Shown here: positions 6,908 through 12,463 of the stretch, piece by piece
Position numbering within the stretch: the first letter of the stretch is position 1
How the letters are laid out: each line of letters starts with the position of its first letter
Virus record (IMG/VR): IMGVR_UViG_3300045117_000396
Span: 1-22,697 of that record
DNA: 22,697 bases
From: a virus
Strand: one strand, 5' to 3'
Translations under genes and position numbers: made by a program
Notes under the pieces: generated by a model
The model's database searches: none
The model's input: only the letters and a program-made list of their open reading frames with translations
What the model was told of the DNA's origin: nothing

Positions 6908-7129
6908 ATGTGGCGGGAGATATTTTCTGAGGATAACGGGCGATTGTCGGCCATGCGGCTGTTTGCCGGGCTGATCATTTTTGTGGTTTTGGTCAACTGG
7001 ACCATGGTCTGCTGGCGCAACGGCAACCTGGCACCATTGGATTGGGGGGCGGTGATTGTGCTTCTGGGCGCCCTGGGAGGCAAGATCGCTCAGAAGTTCG
7101 CCGAGAATCGCCCCACGGAGCCATCATGA
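6908..7129 (+). CDS. Holin-like two-helix membrane protein
   Basis: 73 residues. The N-terminus (MWREIFSEDNGRLSAMR) and two hydrophobic helices (about 17-34 and 45-60, the second ending GALGGKIAQKFAEN) match a common class of small phage proteins located just before the spanins and taken to be holins. Holins make lesions in the inner membrane at lysis time. It overlaps the i-spanin start by ATGA. Assignment rests on topology and context, not on a conserved active site. Confidence 0.6.
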   Translation: MWREIFSEDNGRLSAMRLFAGLIIFVVLVNWTMVCWRNGNLAPLDWGAVIVLLGALGGKIAQKFAENRPTEPS

Positions 7130-7416
7130 TTGCCTGGCTGTTGACCACTACTTTGGGCCGGGGACTCGCTGGAGGGGTGCTGCTGCTCCTTTTGGCCGGC
7201 GGTGGCTGGTGGTATATTTCGCACCTGCGCGCCCAAAACCAGGCCCTGCAGGACCAAGTGCGGCAAAAAGAGCGGGCCGCGGAGATTTATCGCCATGACC
7301 GGGAGGTGGATCGTGATACGCAAACACAGCAGGATCGCCTGGATCGGGCTGGCCCTGACGAGCTCAATGCTGAGTTTGAGCGCCTGCGGCGCAAAGCCCG
7401 GGGCGGTCAGGACTGA
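7126..7416 (+). CDS. Rz: i-spanin (Rz-like inner-membrane spanin)
   Basis: 96 residues: an N-terminal membrane helix (about 10-30, LGRGLAGGVLLLLLAGGGWW) followed by a long charged periplasmic coiled coil (LRAQNQALQDQVRQKERAAE...), the standard architecture of Rz-type spanins. The start overlaps the holin-like stop. The o-spanin gene begins inside it in the +1 frame and runs past its end, the classical Rz/Rz1 overlap. Together they fuse inner and outer membranes in the last step of lysis, which implies a Gram-negative host. Confidence 0.85.
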   Translation: MIAWLLTTTLGRGLAGGVLLLLLAGGGWWYISHLRAQNQALQDQVRQKERAAEIYRHDREVDRDTQTQQDRLDRAGPDELNAEFERLRRKARGGQD

Positions 7417-7555
7417 ATTGCCGGTCCGCCCGATAATTTCTTCGGGTTTTGAAACCCTGTTGAAAAATGCCGGGCCAGAAACTGAACGAGCTGCCCTGCA
7501 GCACGAATGGGACTGGCATGGCTGGGCTGATAAAATGACCGAGCGCCTCCGATAA
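7313..7555 (+). CDS. Rz1: o-spanin (Rz1-like outer-membrane lipoprotein)
   Basis: 80 residues from a GTG start with GGAGG 5 bases upstream, lying in the +1 frame relative to the i-spanin gene. It has a basic N-terminus (MIRKHSRIAW), a hydrophobic stretch and a lipobox L22-S-A-C25, so the mature protein should be a lipoprotein attached through Cys25. The mature part is longer and less Pro-rich than lambda Rz1. Position, overlap and lipobox together make the call firm. Confidence 0.85.
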   Translation: MIRKHSRIAWIGLALTSSMLSLSACGAKPGAVRTELPVRPIISSGFETLLKNAGPETERAALQHEWDWHGWADKMTERLR

Positions 7556-7566
7556 TCCCACAAATA

Positions 7567-7629
7567 TTTGCCGCGAATTTGCCGCGATGACGCGGCAAAA
7601 CTGCCCCAAAATGAGCAATTTTGAGCAAT
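7567..7629. repeat. Direct and inverted repeats beside attP, candidate integrase arm sites
   Basis: TTTGCCGCGA occurs at 7567-7576 and 7578-7587; the second copy forms a perfect 9-bp inverted repeat with CGCGGCAAA at 7591-7599 around a 4-base loop. TGAGCAAT repeats at 7612-7619 and 7622-7629, one helical turn apart. Tyrosine integrases bind such short arm repeats beside the core site. The inverted repeat could instead end the lysis transcript, but it lacks a following T-run. Confidence 0.5.
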
Positions 7630-7639
7630 CGTGAAACCC

Positions 7640-7668
7640 TTGACGAATCCCCGCAAACGTAGTATCTA
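7640..7668 (+). promoter_or_regulatory. Promoter directed into the tRNA-Arg fragment
   Basis: TTGACG (7640-7645), 17-base spacer, TATCTA (7663-7668), with the tRNA 5' end 18 bases further on. Both hexamers match sigma-70 consensus at four or five of six positions. Placement just ahead of the tRNA half suggests the phage brings a promoter that would drive the tRNA after integration. Confidence 0.6.
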
Positions 7669-7686
7669 TAGGCATTATTCGCCTTT

Positions 7687-7728
7687 GCGCCTGTAGCTCA
7701 GGTGGACAGAGCATCTGACTTCTAATCA
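7687..7728 (+). other. attP: attP core: 5' half of a tRNA-Arg(TCT) gene
   Basis: The bases fold as the first half of a tRNA: acceptor strand GCGCCTG (7687-7693), D stem GCTC/GAGC (7696-7699, 7709-7712) with loop AGGTGGACA, anticodon stem TCTGA (7714-7718), loop CTTCTAA (7719-7725, anticodon TCT) and TCA of the 3' anticodon strand. After 7728 the match ends: the next base breaks the stem and no T-arm or acceptor 3' strand follows. A truncated tRNA beside integrase is the mark of a phage attachment site with crossover in the anticodon loop. Identity with the 5' half, not the usual 3' half, is uncommon. Confidence 0.75.
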
Positions 7729-7748
7729 TAAGTGAATATCAATAAAAT

Positions 7749-7769
7749 AAGGGGCTTAAGTAGCCCCTT
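7749..7769. terminator. Intrinsic terminator, probably bidirectional
   Basis: AAGGGGCT (7749-7756) pairs with AGCCCCTT (7762-7769) around a 5-base loop. On the minus strand the stem is followed by ATTTTATT, so it should end the leftward operon after 7816; on the plus strand a T-run begins 5 bases further on. Confidence 0.75.
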
Positions 7770-7815
7770 GTCGCATTTTTGCCGCAGTGCTTATTTAATT
7801 TGCAGTGAAGTCTGG

Positions 7816-8007
7816 TCAGTGCGTAGTTGCATCCAGACAACTAATAAATTTAATCGCCCATTCGGGTACCGGGCTCTCAGCCTGCTCCCAGGCTTCAATG
7901 CGCCTGACGTTCACTCCCAACAGTTCAGCCAGGGCCTTTTGCGTGAGGCCCTGGCTCTGCCGGTATTGTTTCAGCCAATCAGATTTGTTCTGTAAGTCCG
8001 GCTTCAT
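7816..8007 (-). CDS. XRE-family helix-turn-helix regulator
   Basis: 63 residues from the ATG at 8007; a TTG at 8034 would add 9. It contains a full XRE/Cro-type HTH: WLKQYRQSQGLTQKALAELLG...VRRIEAWEQ, with the typical Gln-Lys-Ala-Leu-Ala and Arg-Arg-Ile-Glu-x-Trp-Glu. It overlaps the end of 7979-8374 by 29 bases, so the two are co-expressed. Single-domain XRE proteins as last gene of a small operon often autoregulate it, as in antitoxins. The palindrome at 9043-9057 in the operon promoter is a candidate target. Confidence 0.75.
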   Translation of the reverse strand: MKPDLQNKSDWLKQYRQSQGLTQKALAELLGVNVRRIEAWEQAESPVPEWAIKFISCLDATTH

Positions 8008-8374
8008 CGAATATTTGGCTGATTTGCATCTCAAACCGGCGCCGGATCCAATTAATTAAATTAGCCTGGCGTTCCTGGTATTGAGGATGAGGCGGAAAAC
8101 CCATGATATGCTCGGTCGGTTCATAGTAAGATAGCTGATCTTTGAGCTCCTCGATATTGTCGGCAACCCCAGCCCAATAATTATCCAATTCGCCCTCCCA
8201 AATTGTTTTATATTCGATGGCCAAAAGGTATTTTCCTTCTGCGGTTTGGAAGAGCCTGAGATTATGCCAGCGGTTCTGCTCCTTGCCGCTGGCCCATTTG
8301 CCGTCAGATTCGGCCAACAATTCTCCTTCAAAACGCAAGCCTGGTTGTCCGGTGCGCTTGACGATTTGTTCCAT
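7979..8374 (-). CDS. Conserved-looking hypothetical protein in attP-int cassette
   Basis: 131 residues, start preceded by AGGAGAGGAG. The pattern FEGELLAES...NRWHNLRLFQTAEGKYLLAIEYKTIWEGELD followed by a Pro-rich stretch and a basic helix (RQANLINWIRRRFEM) looks like a compact beta-sheet domain with a helical end. I recall similar bacterial proteins of unknown function but cannot name a family. No membrane segment or signal. It is sandwiched between the 9002 gene and the XRE regulator; a role as toxin, exclusion or other lysogeny-expressed protein is possible but unproven. Confidence 0.65.
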   Translation of the reverse strand: MEQIVKRTGQPGLRFEGELLAESDGKWASGKEQNRWHNLRLFQTAEGKYLLAIEYKTIWEGELDNYWAGVADNIEELKDQLSYYEPTEHIMGFPPHPQYQERQANLINWIRRRFEMQISQIFDEAGLTEQI

Positions 8375-8407
8375 AGTCTTGTCTCCTCTCCTGTCTCTGT
8401 ATTTTAT

Positions 8408-8432
8408 GGGGCCACCTGTGATGGGTGGCCCC
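8408..8432. terminator. Strong hairpin between two leftward genes
   Basis: GGGGCCACC (8408-8416) and GGTGGCCCC (8424-8432) form a perfect 9-bp stem with a 7-base loop. On the minus strand it is followed by ATAAAAT, not a T-run, so it may be a partial terminator or an mRNA-stabilising hairpin between 8445-9002 and 7979-8374. Confidence 0.5.
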
Positions 8433-8444
8433 GATTTGCCCTAT

Positions 8445-9002
8445 CTAAAACCCAGCTTCCCGCAGTTCCAGGGCGATGGCTCCCAGGGGGCGGCCGACAA
8501 ATTTTGCCAGTTCCGGATGGGCAGCGACTCCGGCCTGGGTAATTTCTTCAGTGGAATCTGCCACCAATTCAAGATTTTGCGCCTTGATTTTCTGGTAACC
8601 ATATTCCAGGTCAATTTGGGCGCCATTTTTTACTCTGGCCAGGAGATATAGATCGGTTCTGTTCTTCCAGCTCCCGCCCCGTCCGCAAATCACCAGGAAA
8701 TTCCCCTCCGGCAGAGCACCTTCATAGCGATACGTGTCGGTTTTGGGTTTAGGCCCGGCGGAATCCCGCCAGAAATCTCCCAGCAGGGCATAGCCATTGG
8801 TTTTGGTTAGATCAAGACCAGTAAGGCGTTTAGCCCAGGCTTTAGCCCCGGCGCGGGTATTGCCGGGGATGATTGTGGCCGCAAAACAGATAGGGGCTGC
8901 TGCGATTTGACGGTTGGCGATCTCGGCTATAACTGAGGCCTTGATCTCTTCAAGATCCTGAATGGATAATTCAGGCAGGCTGGTGAGGATTTGTTTTTTC
9001 AT
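8445..9002 (-). CDS. Hypothetical protein, first gene of attP-int cassette
   Basis: 185 residues; the chosen ATG follows CAGGAGACAAGAGAC. An ATG at 9023 would add 7 residues without a ribosome site. N-terminal helices (LPELSIQDLEEIKASVIAEIANRQ) precede a Gly/Asp-rich domain containing GYALLGDFW and LVICGRGGSWKNRTDLYLLARV, then a C-terminal helix. No known catalytic motif. The ribosome-site region (GAGACAGGAGACAAGAGAC) is nearly repeated ahead of the next gene, suggesting similar translation levels. It has its own promoter-operator just upstream. Confidence 0.65.
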   Translation of the reverse strand: MKKQILTSLPELSIQDLEEIKASVIAEIANRQIAAAPICFAATIIPGNTRAGAKAWAKRLTGLDLTKTNGYALLGDFWRDSAGPKPKTDTYRYEGALPEGNFLVICGRGGSWKNRTDLYLLARVKNGAQIDLEYGYQKIKAQNLELVADSTEEITQAGVAAHPELAKFVGRPLGAIALELREAGF

Positions 9003-9035
9003 GTCTCTTGTCTCCTGTCTCATTAAGTTGATTAT

Positions 9036-9064
9036 AATTTAATCCCGATTTTCGGGAATGTCAA
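9036..9064 (-). promoter_or_regulatory. Promoter with palindromic operator for the leftward cassette
   Basis: On the minus strand TTGACA (9064-9059) is followed 16-17 bases later by TTAAAT/TAAATT, a weak -10; a perfect TATAAT lies further on at 22 bases. The spacer holds the palindrome TCCCGA-N3-TCGGGA (9043-9057), well placed for a repressor, perhaps the XRE protein of the same operon. Confidence 0.55.
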
Positions 9065-9107
9065 GAAAAAAATGCATAAAAAATAAAAAAAAATGTTGAT
9101 CCTGTTT

Positions 9108-10136
9108 TTATATTTTTAGTTTTCCGGCAGCTTCTCTTAGGTGGCTTTCGGAGAGATGGGCATAAATCTGAGTGGCTTTGATATCCTCGTGGCCCAGGAG
9201 GGCCTGGATGGTCTGCAGGGCGACGCCGGCCATGGCCAGGTGGGAGGCGAAGGTGTGGCGCAGATCATGGAGGCGGACGTGGGCGAGGCCGGCCCGCCGG
9301 GCGATTTTGGCGAACCGGTGGGAAGCGGCATCGGGCTGCCAGGGCCAGAGGCGCCCTACCTGGGGCAGGTCCCGGAGCAGTTCGGCCAGGGCTGAGGTGA
9401 TGGGGAGCAGCTTTTCCCGGCGGGCTTTAGTGCGGCGGACATGGATCACCTGGCGGGGCCAGTCGATATCCCGGGCCTGGAGCTGCAGGGCCTCAGAGCG
9501 GCGGCAGCCGGTGAGGACCAGGAAACGCCACAACCGGGCATAACGGGGATCGGTTTCGGCGGCCAGGAGGCGCTGGATGTCCTCCCGCTCCAGGTAGCGG
9601 GGGAGGTGGCGGTGGTCTTTGATCTGCTTGAGGCCCTGGCCGGGATTGCTCCTGAGATAGCCCCAGGCCACAGCCCGGGCGAAGGCGGCTTTGAGGTGGC
9701 GCAGATAGGTGTTCCGGGAAATAATGCTGACCGGCAGATCGGCCAGGAAGATTTCCAGGGTGCGCCGGTCGATCTGGGCGAGGCGGGCCCGGGCCCCCAG
9801 GACCGTCAGGAGATGACCTAGAGCGGTGCGGTTATTTTGCCAGGTGGAGCGGGCCTGGGTCTTGCGGGAGAATTCCAGATATTCCTCCGCAAAATCCGCC
9901 AGGTTTTTATCCGGGAGCCGGCCCTGCAGGGCGGCCAGGCGCCCGTCCAGGACGGCTTTTTTCAATTTGCGGTAAAGGGCCTGGGCCTGGGCGCGATCCC
10001 GGGTTTTCAGGGACACCCGCTTCTGGCGGGAAATCTCGGCGTACCAGATGCCGTTTCGATGGCGGAAGAGCCGCATGAGGAGATTCATGTTATGGGAGTC
10101 CAGTTTTTCTGTCAAGAGAAAACCTTGCCCAGCCAT
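9108..10136 (-). CDS. int: Tyrosine-type site-specific integrase
   Basis: 342 residues with a full tyrosine recombinase: N-terminal arm-binding/SAM-like domain (LADFAEEYLEFSRKTQARSTWQ), then catalytic R212 or R213 (LTGCRRSEAL), a probable Lys at 237, H290-x-x-R293 (LHDLRHTFASHLA), H316 (LLGHEDI) and nucleophile Y325 (ATQIYAHL). All catalytic positions are present. It should recombine attP at 7687-7728 with a host tRNA-Arg gene. The start is uncertain: the ATG at 10136 has a weak AAGG; ATGs at 10088 and 10076 are in frame. It is unusual that three genes separate it from attP. Its last bases are followed by an AT-rich gap. Confidence 0.93.
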   Translation of the reverse strand: MAGQGFLLTEKLDSHNMNLLMRLFRHRNGIWYAEISRQKRVSLKTRDRAQAQALYRKLKKAVLDGRLAALQGRLPDKNLADFAEEYLEFSRKTQARSTWQNNRTALGHLLTVLGARARLAQIDRRTLEIFLADLPVSIISRNTYLRHLKAAFARAVAWGYLRSNPGQGLKQIKDHRHLPRYLEREDIQRLLAAETDPRYARLWRFLVLTGCRRSEALQLQARDIDWPRQVIHVRRTKARREKLLPITSALAELLRDLPQVGRLWPWQPDAASHRFAKIARRAGLAHVRLHDLRHTFASHLAMAGVALQTIQALLGHEDIKATQIYAHLSESHLREAAGKLKI

Positions 10137-10258
10137 GCCTTTTTCTGGATTTCATGCGGAATATAAATCGGGTCAATCAAAATAGCTGATTTCACCAAGT
10201 CCTTATAGGTTTTTTTGCCTTTGCCGGTAATCTGAAAATTTCCGGCAGCCTTAATCAG
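10112..10258 (-). CDS. Possible small ORF with non-standard start, overlapping int
   Basis: A 48-codon frame (LIKAAGNFQITGKGKKTYKD...) lies just downstream of a perfect AAGGAGG (10276-10270) and ends 25 bases inside int. The only start-like codon is a CTG 11 bases after the ribosome site; no ATG, GTG or TTG is in frame. The amino acid composition looks protein-like. It may be a real gene with a CTG start, or a decayed gene that lost its start. Confidence 0.3.
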   Translation of the reverse strand: MIKAAGNFQITGKGKKTYKDLVKSAILIDPIYIPHEIQKKAWLGKVFS

Positions 10259-10282
10259 ACTGTGCCAAACCTCCTTTTGATT

Positions 10283-10501
10283 TTATTTTCGAGCTCGCGC
10301 CAGGAGCTCGTAAAATTGTAATTCCTGTTCGGGATTCGGGTCTGCCAGGCTGGCTAGGTCGATGCGCCAGGTGGGCTTGCGGGCGCCGGGGCGGCGTAGG
10401 TCCAGGGCCCGGACGCGGCCCTCCCGGATCATGGCCCGGAGGGTGTTCCGGCACACCTGCAGAACCCGGCAGGCCTGGGCGATGGTCAGGAAGGTCGTCA
10501 A
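10283..10501 (-). CDS. Excisionase-like small HTH protein
   Basis: 72 residues from a TTG start overlapping the preceding stop (TTGA), with GAGGGA just before. The domain TIAQACRVLQVCRNTLRAMIREGRVRALDLRRPGARKPTWRI is the winged-HTH type of helix_turn_helix_17/excisionase proteins: a helix pair, then a wing with basic residues. Lying directly upstream of int in the same transcript, it is the best candidate for the directionality factor. The longer ATG frame upstream lies on top of the zinc-finger gene and is not credible. Confidence 0.7.
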   Translation of the reverse strand: MTTFLTIAQACRVLQVCRNTLRAMIREGRVRALDLRRPGARKPTWRIDLASLADPNPEQELQFYELLARARK

Positions 10502-10710
10502 TCCCTCACCGTGTGCGGCTCGCAATGGCCACCGGGGCGAATGCATTTGCCAGAGGCAAATTTCAATGAGCGGTATTCCCGGCCGTATTCCAGCTCCCAG
10601 GGAGTGTTTTTCCGAACGGGATGAGGAATGCGGACGCCGGGTTGTCGGTTGGCCAGGCCGCGCCAATAAGGGCATGTATTACAATCCCGTGTGGCTTCGT
10701 TCCTATTCAT
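10498..10710 (-). CDS. Small CxxC...C...C zinc-finger-like protein
   Basis: 70 residues with C10-NT-C13-PYWRG, then C56 and C63 near the end (GKCIRPGGHC). The layout resembles that of 14822-15058, a family of short phage proteins with CxxCxxW/F at the start and a Gly-x-Cys-x-Arg stretch later. No good ribosome site is visible, so translation may be weak. It overlaps the excisionase-like gene by 4 bases. Confidence 0.6.
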   Translation of the reverse strand: MNRNEATRDCNTCPYWRGLANRQPGVRIPHPVRKNTPWELEYGREYRSLKFASGKCIRPGGHCEPHTVRD

Positions 10711-10900
10711 ATATGGGGATATCCGGTTGACTTTCCCTATCTTTTACCTGCTTTCACACTTTCACAAGAAGGCCCCCATCTTCACCCGGTGATCAAGCAC
10801 CTGGGGCGGCACCGGGCTACTCTATCGGCCAGGGGGCGGGAGCCCCAGTTTACGCCGCCCCTTTTACCGGGCAGGGCCAAGCGCAAGCCCGGCAAAATTG
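10711..10900. other. 190-base gap with tandem and inverted repeats
   Basis: No supported gene. CTTTCACA occurs twice in tandem (10751-10766). GGGGCGGC (10803-10810) pairs with GCCGCCCC (10854-10861), while CTGGGGC (10801-10807) pairs with GCCCCAG (10842-10848); the two pairings exclude each other. CCGGGC/GCCCGG (10867-10872, 10887-10892) forms a third stem. Possibly an RNA control region ahead of the excisionase-integrase genes. Confidence 0.45.
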
Positions 10901-11089
10901 TTAATCCAGGATCGCTGCCCCCAGGCAGATCAGCCCATAAATCAGGATCAGGATGACGGCCAGACCCAGGGCCTCTTGGGCCAGGCGGCGGCGGTCGTCG
11001 GGCCGAGACAGATGCTCCCGGTTAAATTCCGCCCAGGCGTCAAGCCAGGGGGCAGTCAGGGATTCCTTTCTGGATTTGTCTTTAGTCAT
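10901..11089 (-). CDS. Small single-pass membrane protein
   Basis: 62 residues: a charged N-terminal part (TKDKSRKESL..., DDRRRLAQEA) and one C-terminal membrane helix (about 42-61, LGLAVILILIYGLICLGAAIL), so it is tail-anchored in type. It starts 3 bases after the previous stop. Not recognised; membrane proteins in the leftward lysogeny-side operon can act in superinfection exclusion, which is only a possibility here. Confidence 0.55.
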   Translation of the reverse strand: MTKDKSRKESLTAPWLDAWAEFNREHLSRPDDRRRLAQEALGLAVILILIYGLICLGAAILD

Positions 11090-11092
11090 ATA

Positions 11093-11290
11093 TCACCGGC
11101 TCTGTAACTTGATGATGCGTCTTTCCAAGGCACGCTTGACTGTTTTTTGGAGCTGTTCGGTTGCGAGAGCCGCCCAGCATTGCTGGAGATTGAAACGCTT
11201 TACCATGTCTAGCTTGGTTTGAACATCGAAGGCCCGTATAGGACGGCCATCATAAAAACCAGTGATAAACGGGTCGTAATCGTTCGTCAT
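11093..11290 (-). CDS. Hypothetical small protein
   Basis: 65 residues, start 1 base after the preceding stop (TGATATG). N-terminal YDPFITGFYDGRPIRAFDV, then an amphipathic basic helix (LATEQLQKTVKRALERRIIKLQ). No motif recognised. Part of a tightly packed leftward operon. Confidence 0.6.
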   Translation of the reverse strand: MTNDYDPFITGFYDGRPIRAFDVQTKLDMVKRFNLQQCWAALATEQLQKTVKRALERRIIKLQSR

Positions 11291-11291
11291 A

Positions 11292-11483
11292 TCATGCCAA
11301 TCCTTTCTCCCTGGCCAACCAGAGGGGCAGGGTGATCTCCACGCCGTCGGGGACGAGAACCACAGCGATTTGGGAGCGTGGCAGCCAGACGCTCATGGAT
11401 TTGGTGACCAGGGTGTGCTCCTGGAACAGAATGGCCATGTCGGTCTGGCGCAGGATGGAGCCGGTGATGGTGATATCTATCAT
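11292..11483 (-). CDS. Hypothetical small beta-rich protein
   Basis: 63 residues, mostly beta (IDITITGSILRQTDMAILF..., MSVWLPRSQIAVVLV). The start overlaps the upstream stop by ATGA. No Cys, signal or membrane segment. Could be a small DNA-mimic-free OB-like or barrel protein; not recognised. Confidence 0.6.
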   Translation of the reverse strand: MIDITITGSILRQTDMAILFQEHTLVTKSMSVWLPRSQIAVVLVPDGVEITLPLWLAREKGLA

Positions 11484-11662
11484 TCTTTTTTCTTGGCGAA
11501 TCTCGATCTAGCTCCCGGACAATTGGCCCAATGGGGCGGATAGCCGATGACTATCTGGCCGGTGATGGTGACCACGGTGACGCGGGTCACCTCCACCGGC
11601 ATTTTTTTACCTTTCGGGGTGGTGATGAATTTGATCTCGGCGCCGCAGACGGTGCATTTCAT
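11480..11662 (-). CDS. Small zinc-ribbon-like protein
   Basis: 60 residues starting MKCTVCGAEIKF (C3, C6), with a lone Cys late (HWANCPG), so it resembles half a zinc ribbon or one completed by His. The middle is beta-rich (TRVTVVTITGQIVIGY) and the tail basic. ATGA overlaps at both ends show coupled translation with its neighbours. Function unknown. Confidence 0.6.
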   Translation of the reverse strand: MKCTVCGAEIKFITTPKGKKMPVEVTRVTVVTITGQIVIGYPPHWANCPGARSRFAKKKE

Positions 11663-11865
11663 AACTGGATATGGCGGGCCTCTCGGGGATAAGGTTTTAT
11701 TGAGATTTTCTGGTTTCGGGGGGCCGGGCGCCCGCTGGTGGGGCAGACCGGTTCGCCCAGGGCGCTGGGGCCGTGCCAGGAAAAGCGGCCTCCGTTCAGC
11801 CAGACCCACTGGCTGCACTTGGGGCAATAGGCGGTGTCAGGGATGGTTCGGAAGATTCTCGACAT
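11659..11865 (-). CDS. Small Cys-containing hypothetical protein
   Basis: 68 residues from the ATG MSRIFRTIPDTAYC; the frame is open upstream, but that part covers the preceding gene. CPKC at 14-17 followed by W-rich QWVWLNGGRFSWHG and a later Cys suggests a partial zinc site. The C-terminal third is Pro/Arg-rich. It overlaps the upstream gene by 29 bases and the downstream gene by ATGA. Confidence 0.55.
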   Translation of the reverse strand: MSRIFRTIPDTAYCPKCSQWVWLNGGRFSWHGPSALGEPVCPTSGRPAPRNQKISIKPYPREARHIQL

Positions 11866-12034
11866 GGATTTGTTCCCGGTATTTAACTCGCTTTCTGGCG
11901 GCCATGAGCCAGTTGAGGCCGCAAGGGCACTTGTAAGAATGCCGCTGGCCCAGGCGGAGATCATCAGGGGCAAAGGAGATGCTGATTTCCTGGCCACAAC
12001 AGCAGGTGACAAGGGCTATCTGTTTTTTTCTCAT
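11837..12034 (-). CDS. Small zinc-ribbon-like protein
   Basis: 65 residues; GGGAGG lies 8 bases before the start. CCCG at 11-14 and CPCG at 37-40 form two cysteine knuckles around a beta hairpin (QEISISFAPDDLRLGQRHSYK), followed by a basic helix (LMAARKRVKYREQ). A zinc ribbon with a basic tail suggests nucleic-acid contact. Start overlaps the preceding stop (ATGA). Confidence 0.6.
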   Translation of the reverse strand: MRKKQIALVTCCCGQEISISFAPDDLRLGQRHSYKCPCGLNWLMAARKRVKYREQIHVENLPNHP

Positions 12035-12399
12035 AGCGGCAGCCTCCCGCAGCAGTGGCGGCGAATGAAAGACAATAGGATTTCCCCTTGGGGATTGGGC
12101 CGAGAGCCCAAACCCTGACAGGCCGGGCAGGGAAGTTCTTCCGCCTCTTGAGGTTCGATAAGCGGGGCCTCGCCGGATTTGCGGCGGTTCCAATATTCTG
12201 CCCAGGCAGGGCTATAAATTACCCCGGCGCCCCGGCAATCGGGGCAGGTTTCCTCCAAGCCAGGGGCGCCCGGATGATCTGCCGGATCCTCGTCTGGCGC
12301 TCCGTCCTGATGGCGGTGGCAATAATGGGTGTAGTAACCGGTATGGATATCGTACCGGCAGCCGCAATTTTCCGAAGCTATTCTTTCTTCAACGGCCAT
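12031..12399 (-). CDS. DnaJ-type CxxCxGxG zinc-finger protein
   Basis: 122 residues with C52-PD-C55-RGAG and C91-PA-C94-QGLG, the CxxCxGxG repeats of DnaJ cysteine-rich domains, and an N-terminal NCGCRYDIHTGYYTHYCHRH which may be another metal site. There is no J domain, so it is not a co-chaperone in the normal sense; such isolated domains occur as small phage proteins. Its ribosome site (GGGAGGGGG) lies in a palindrome at 12402-12419 that could block it. Long intergenic space to the nuclease gene contains two hairpins. Confidence 0.65.
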   Translation of the reverse strand: MAVEERIASENCGCRYDIHTGYYTHYCHRHQDGAPDEDPADHPGAPGLEETCPDCRGAGVIYSPAWAEYWNRRKSGEAPLIEPQEAEELPCPACQGLGSRPNPQGEILLSFIRRHCCGRLPL

Positions 12400-12401
12400 A
12401 A

Positions 12402-12419
12402 CCCCCTCCCGGGGGAGGG
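12402..12419 (-). promoter_or_regulatory. Palindrome covering the ribosome site of 12031-12399
   Basis: CCCCTCCC next to GGGAGGGG forms a near-perfect palindrome immediately ahead of the ATG at 12399. The purine arm is the Shine-Dalgarno sequence, so folding would hide it. A 2-base centre means the innermost pairs must open to form the loop. Confidence 0.4.
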
Positions 12420-12463
12420 GCCAGTTATCCGGCCCCGGTCAGAGTTAGGGTGGCGGGAAAAGG

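Noticed and set aside
7090-7656. 188-codon minus-strand frame over the lysis genes
   Set aside because: Antisense to the overlapping spanin pair, no ribosome site, composition of a shadow frame.
7687-7728. Functional phage-encoded tRNA gene
   Set aside because: Only the 5' half is present; the anticodon stem mismatches at the first divergent base and no T arm or acceptor 3' strand follows.
12031-12399. DnaJ co-chaperone
   Set aside because: Only CxxCxGxG zinc motifs are present; there is no J domain or HPD motif.
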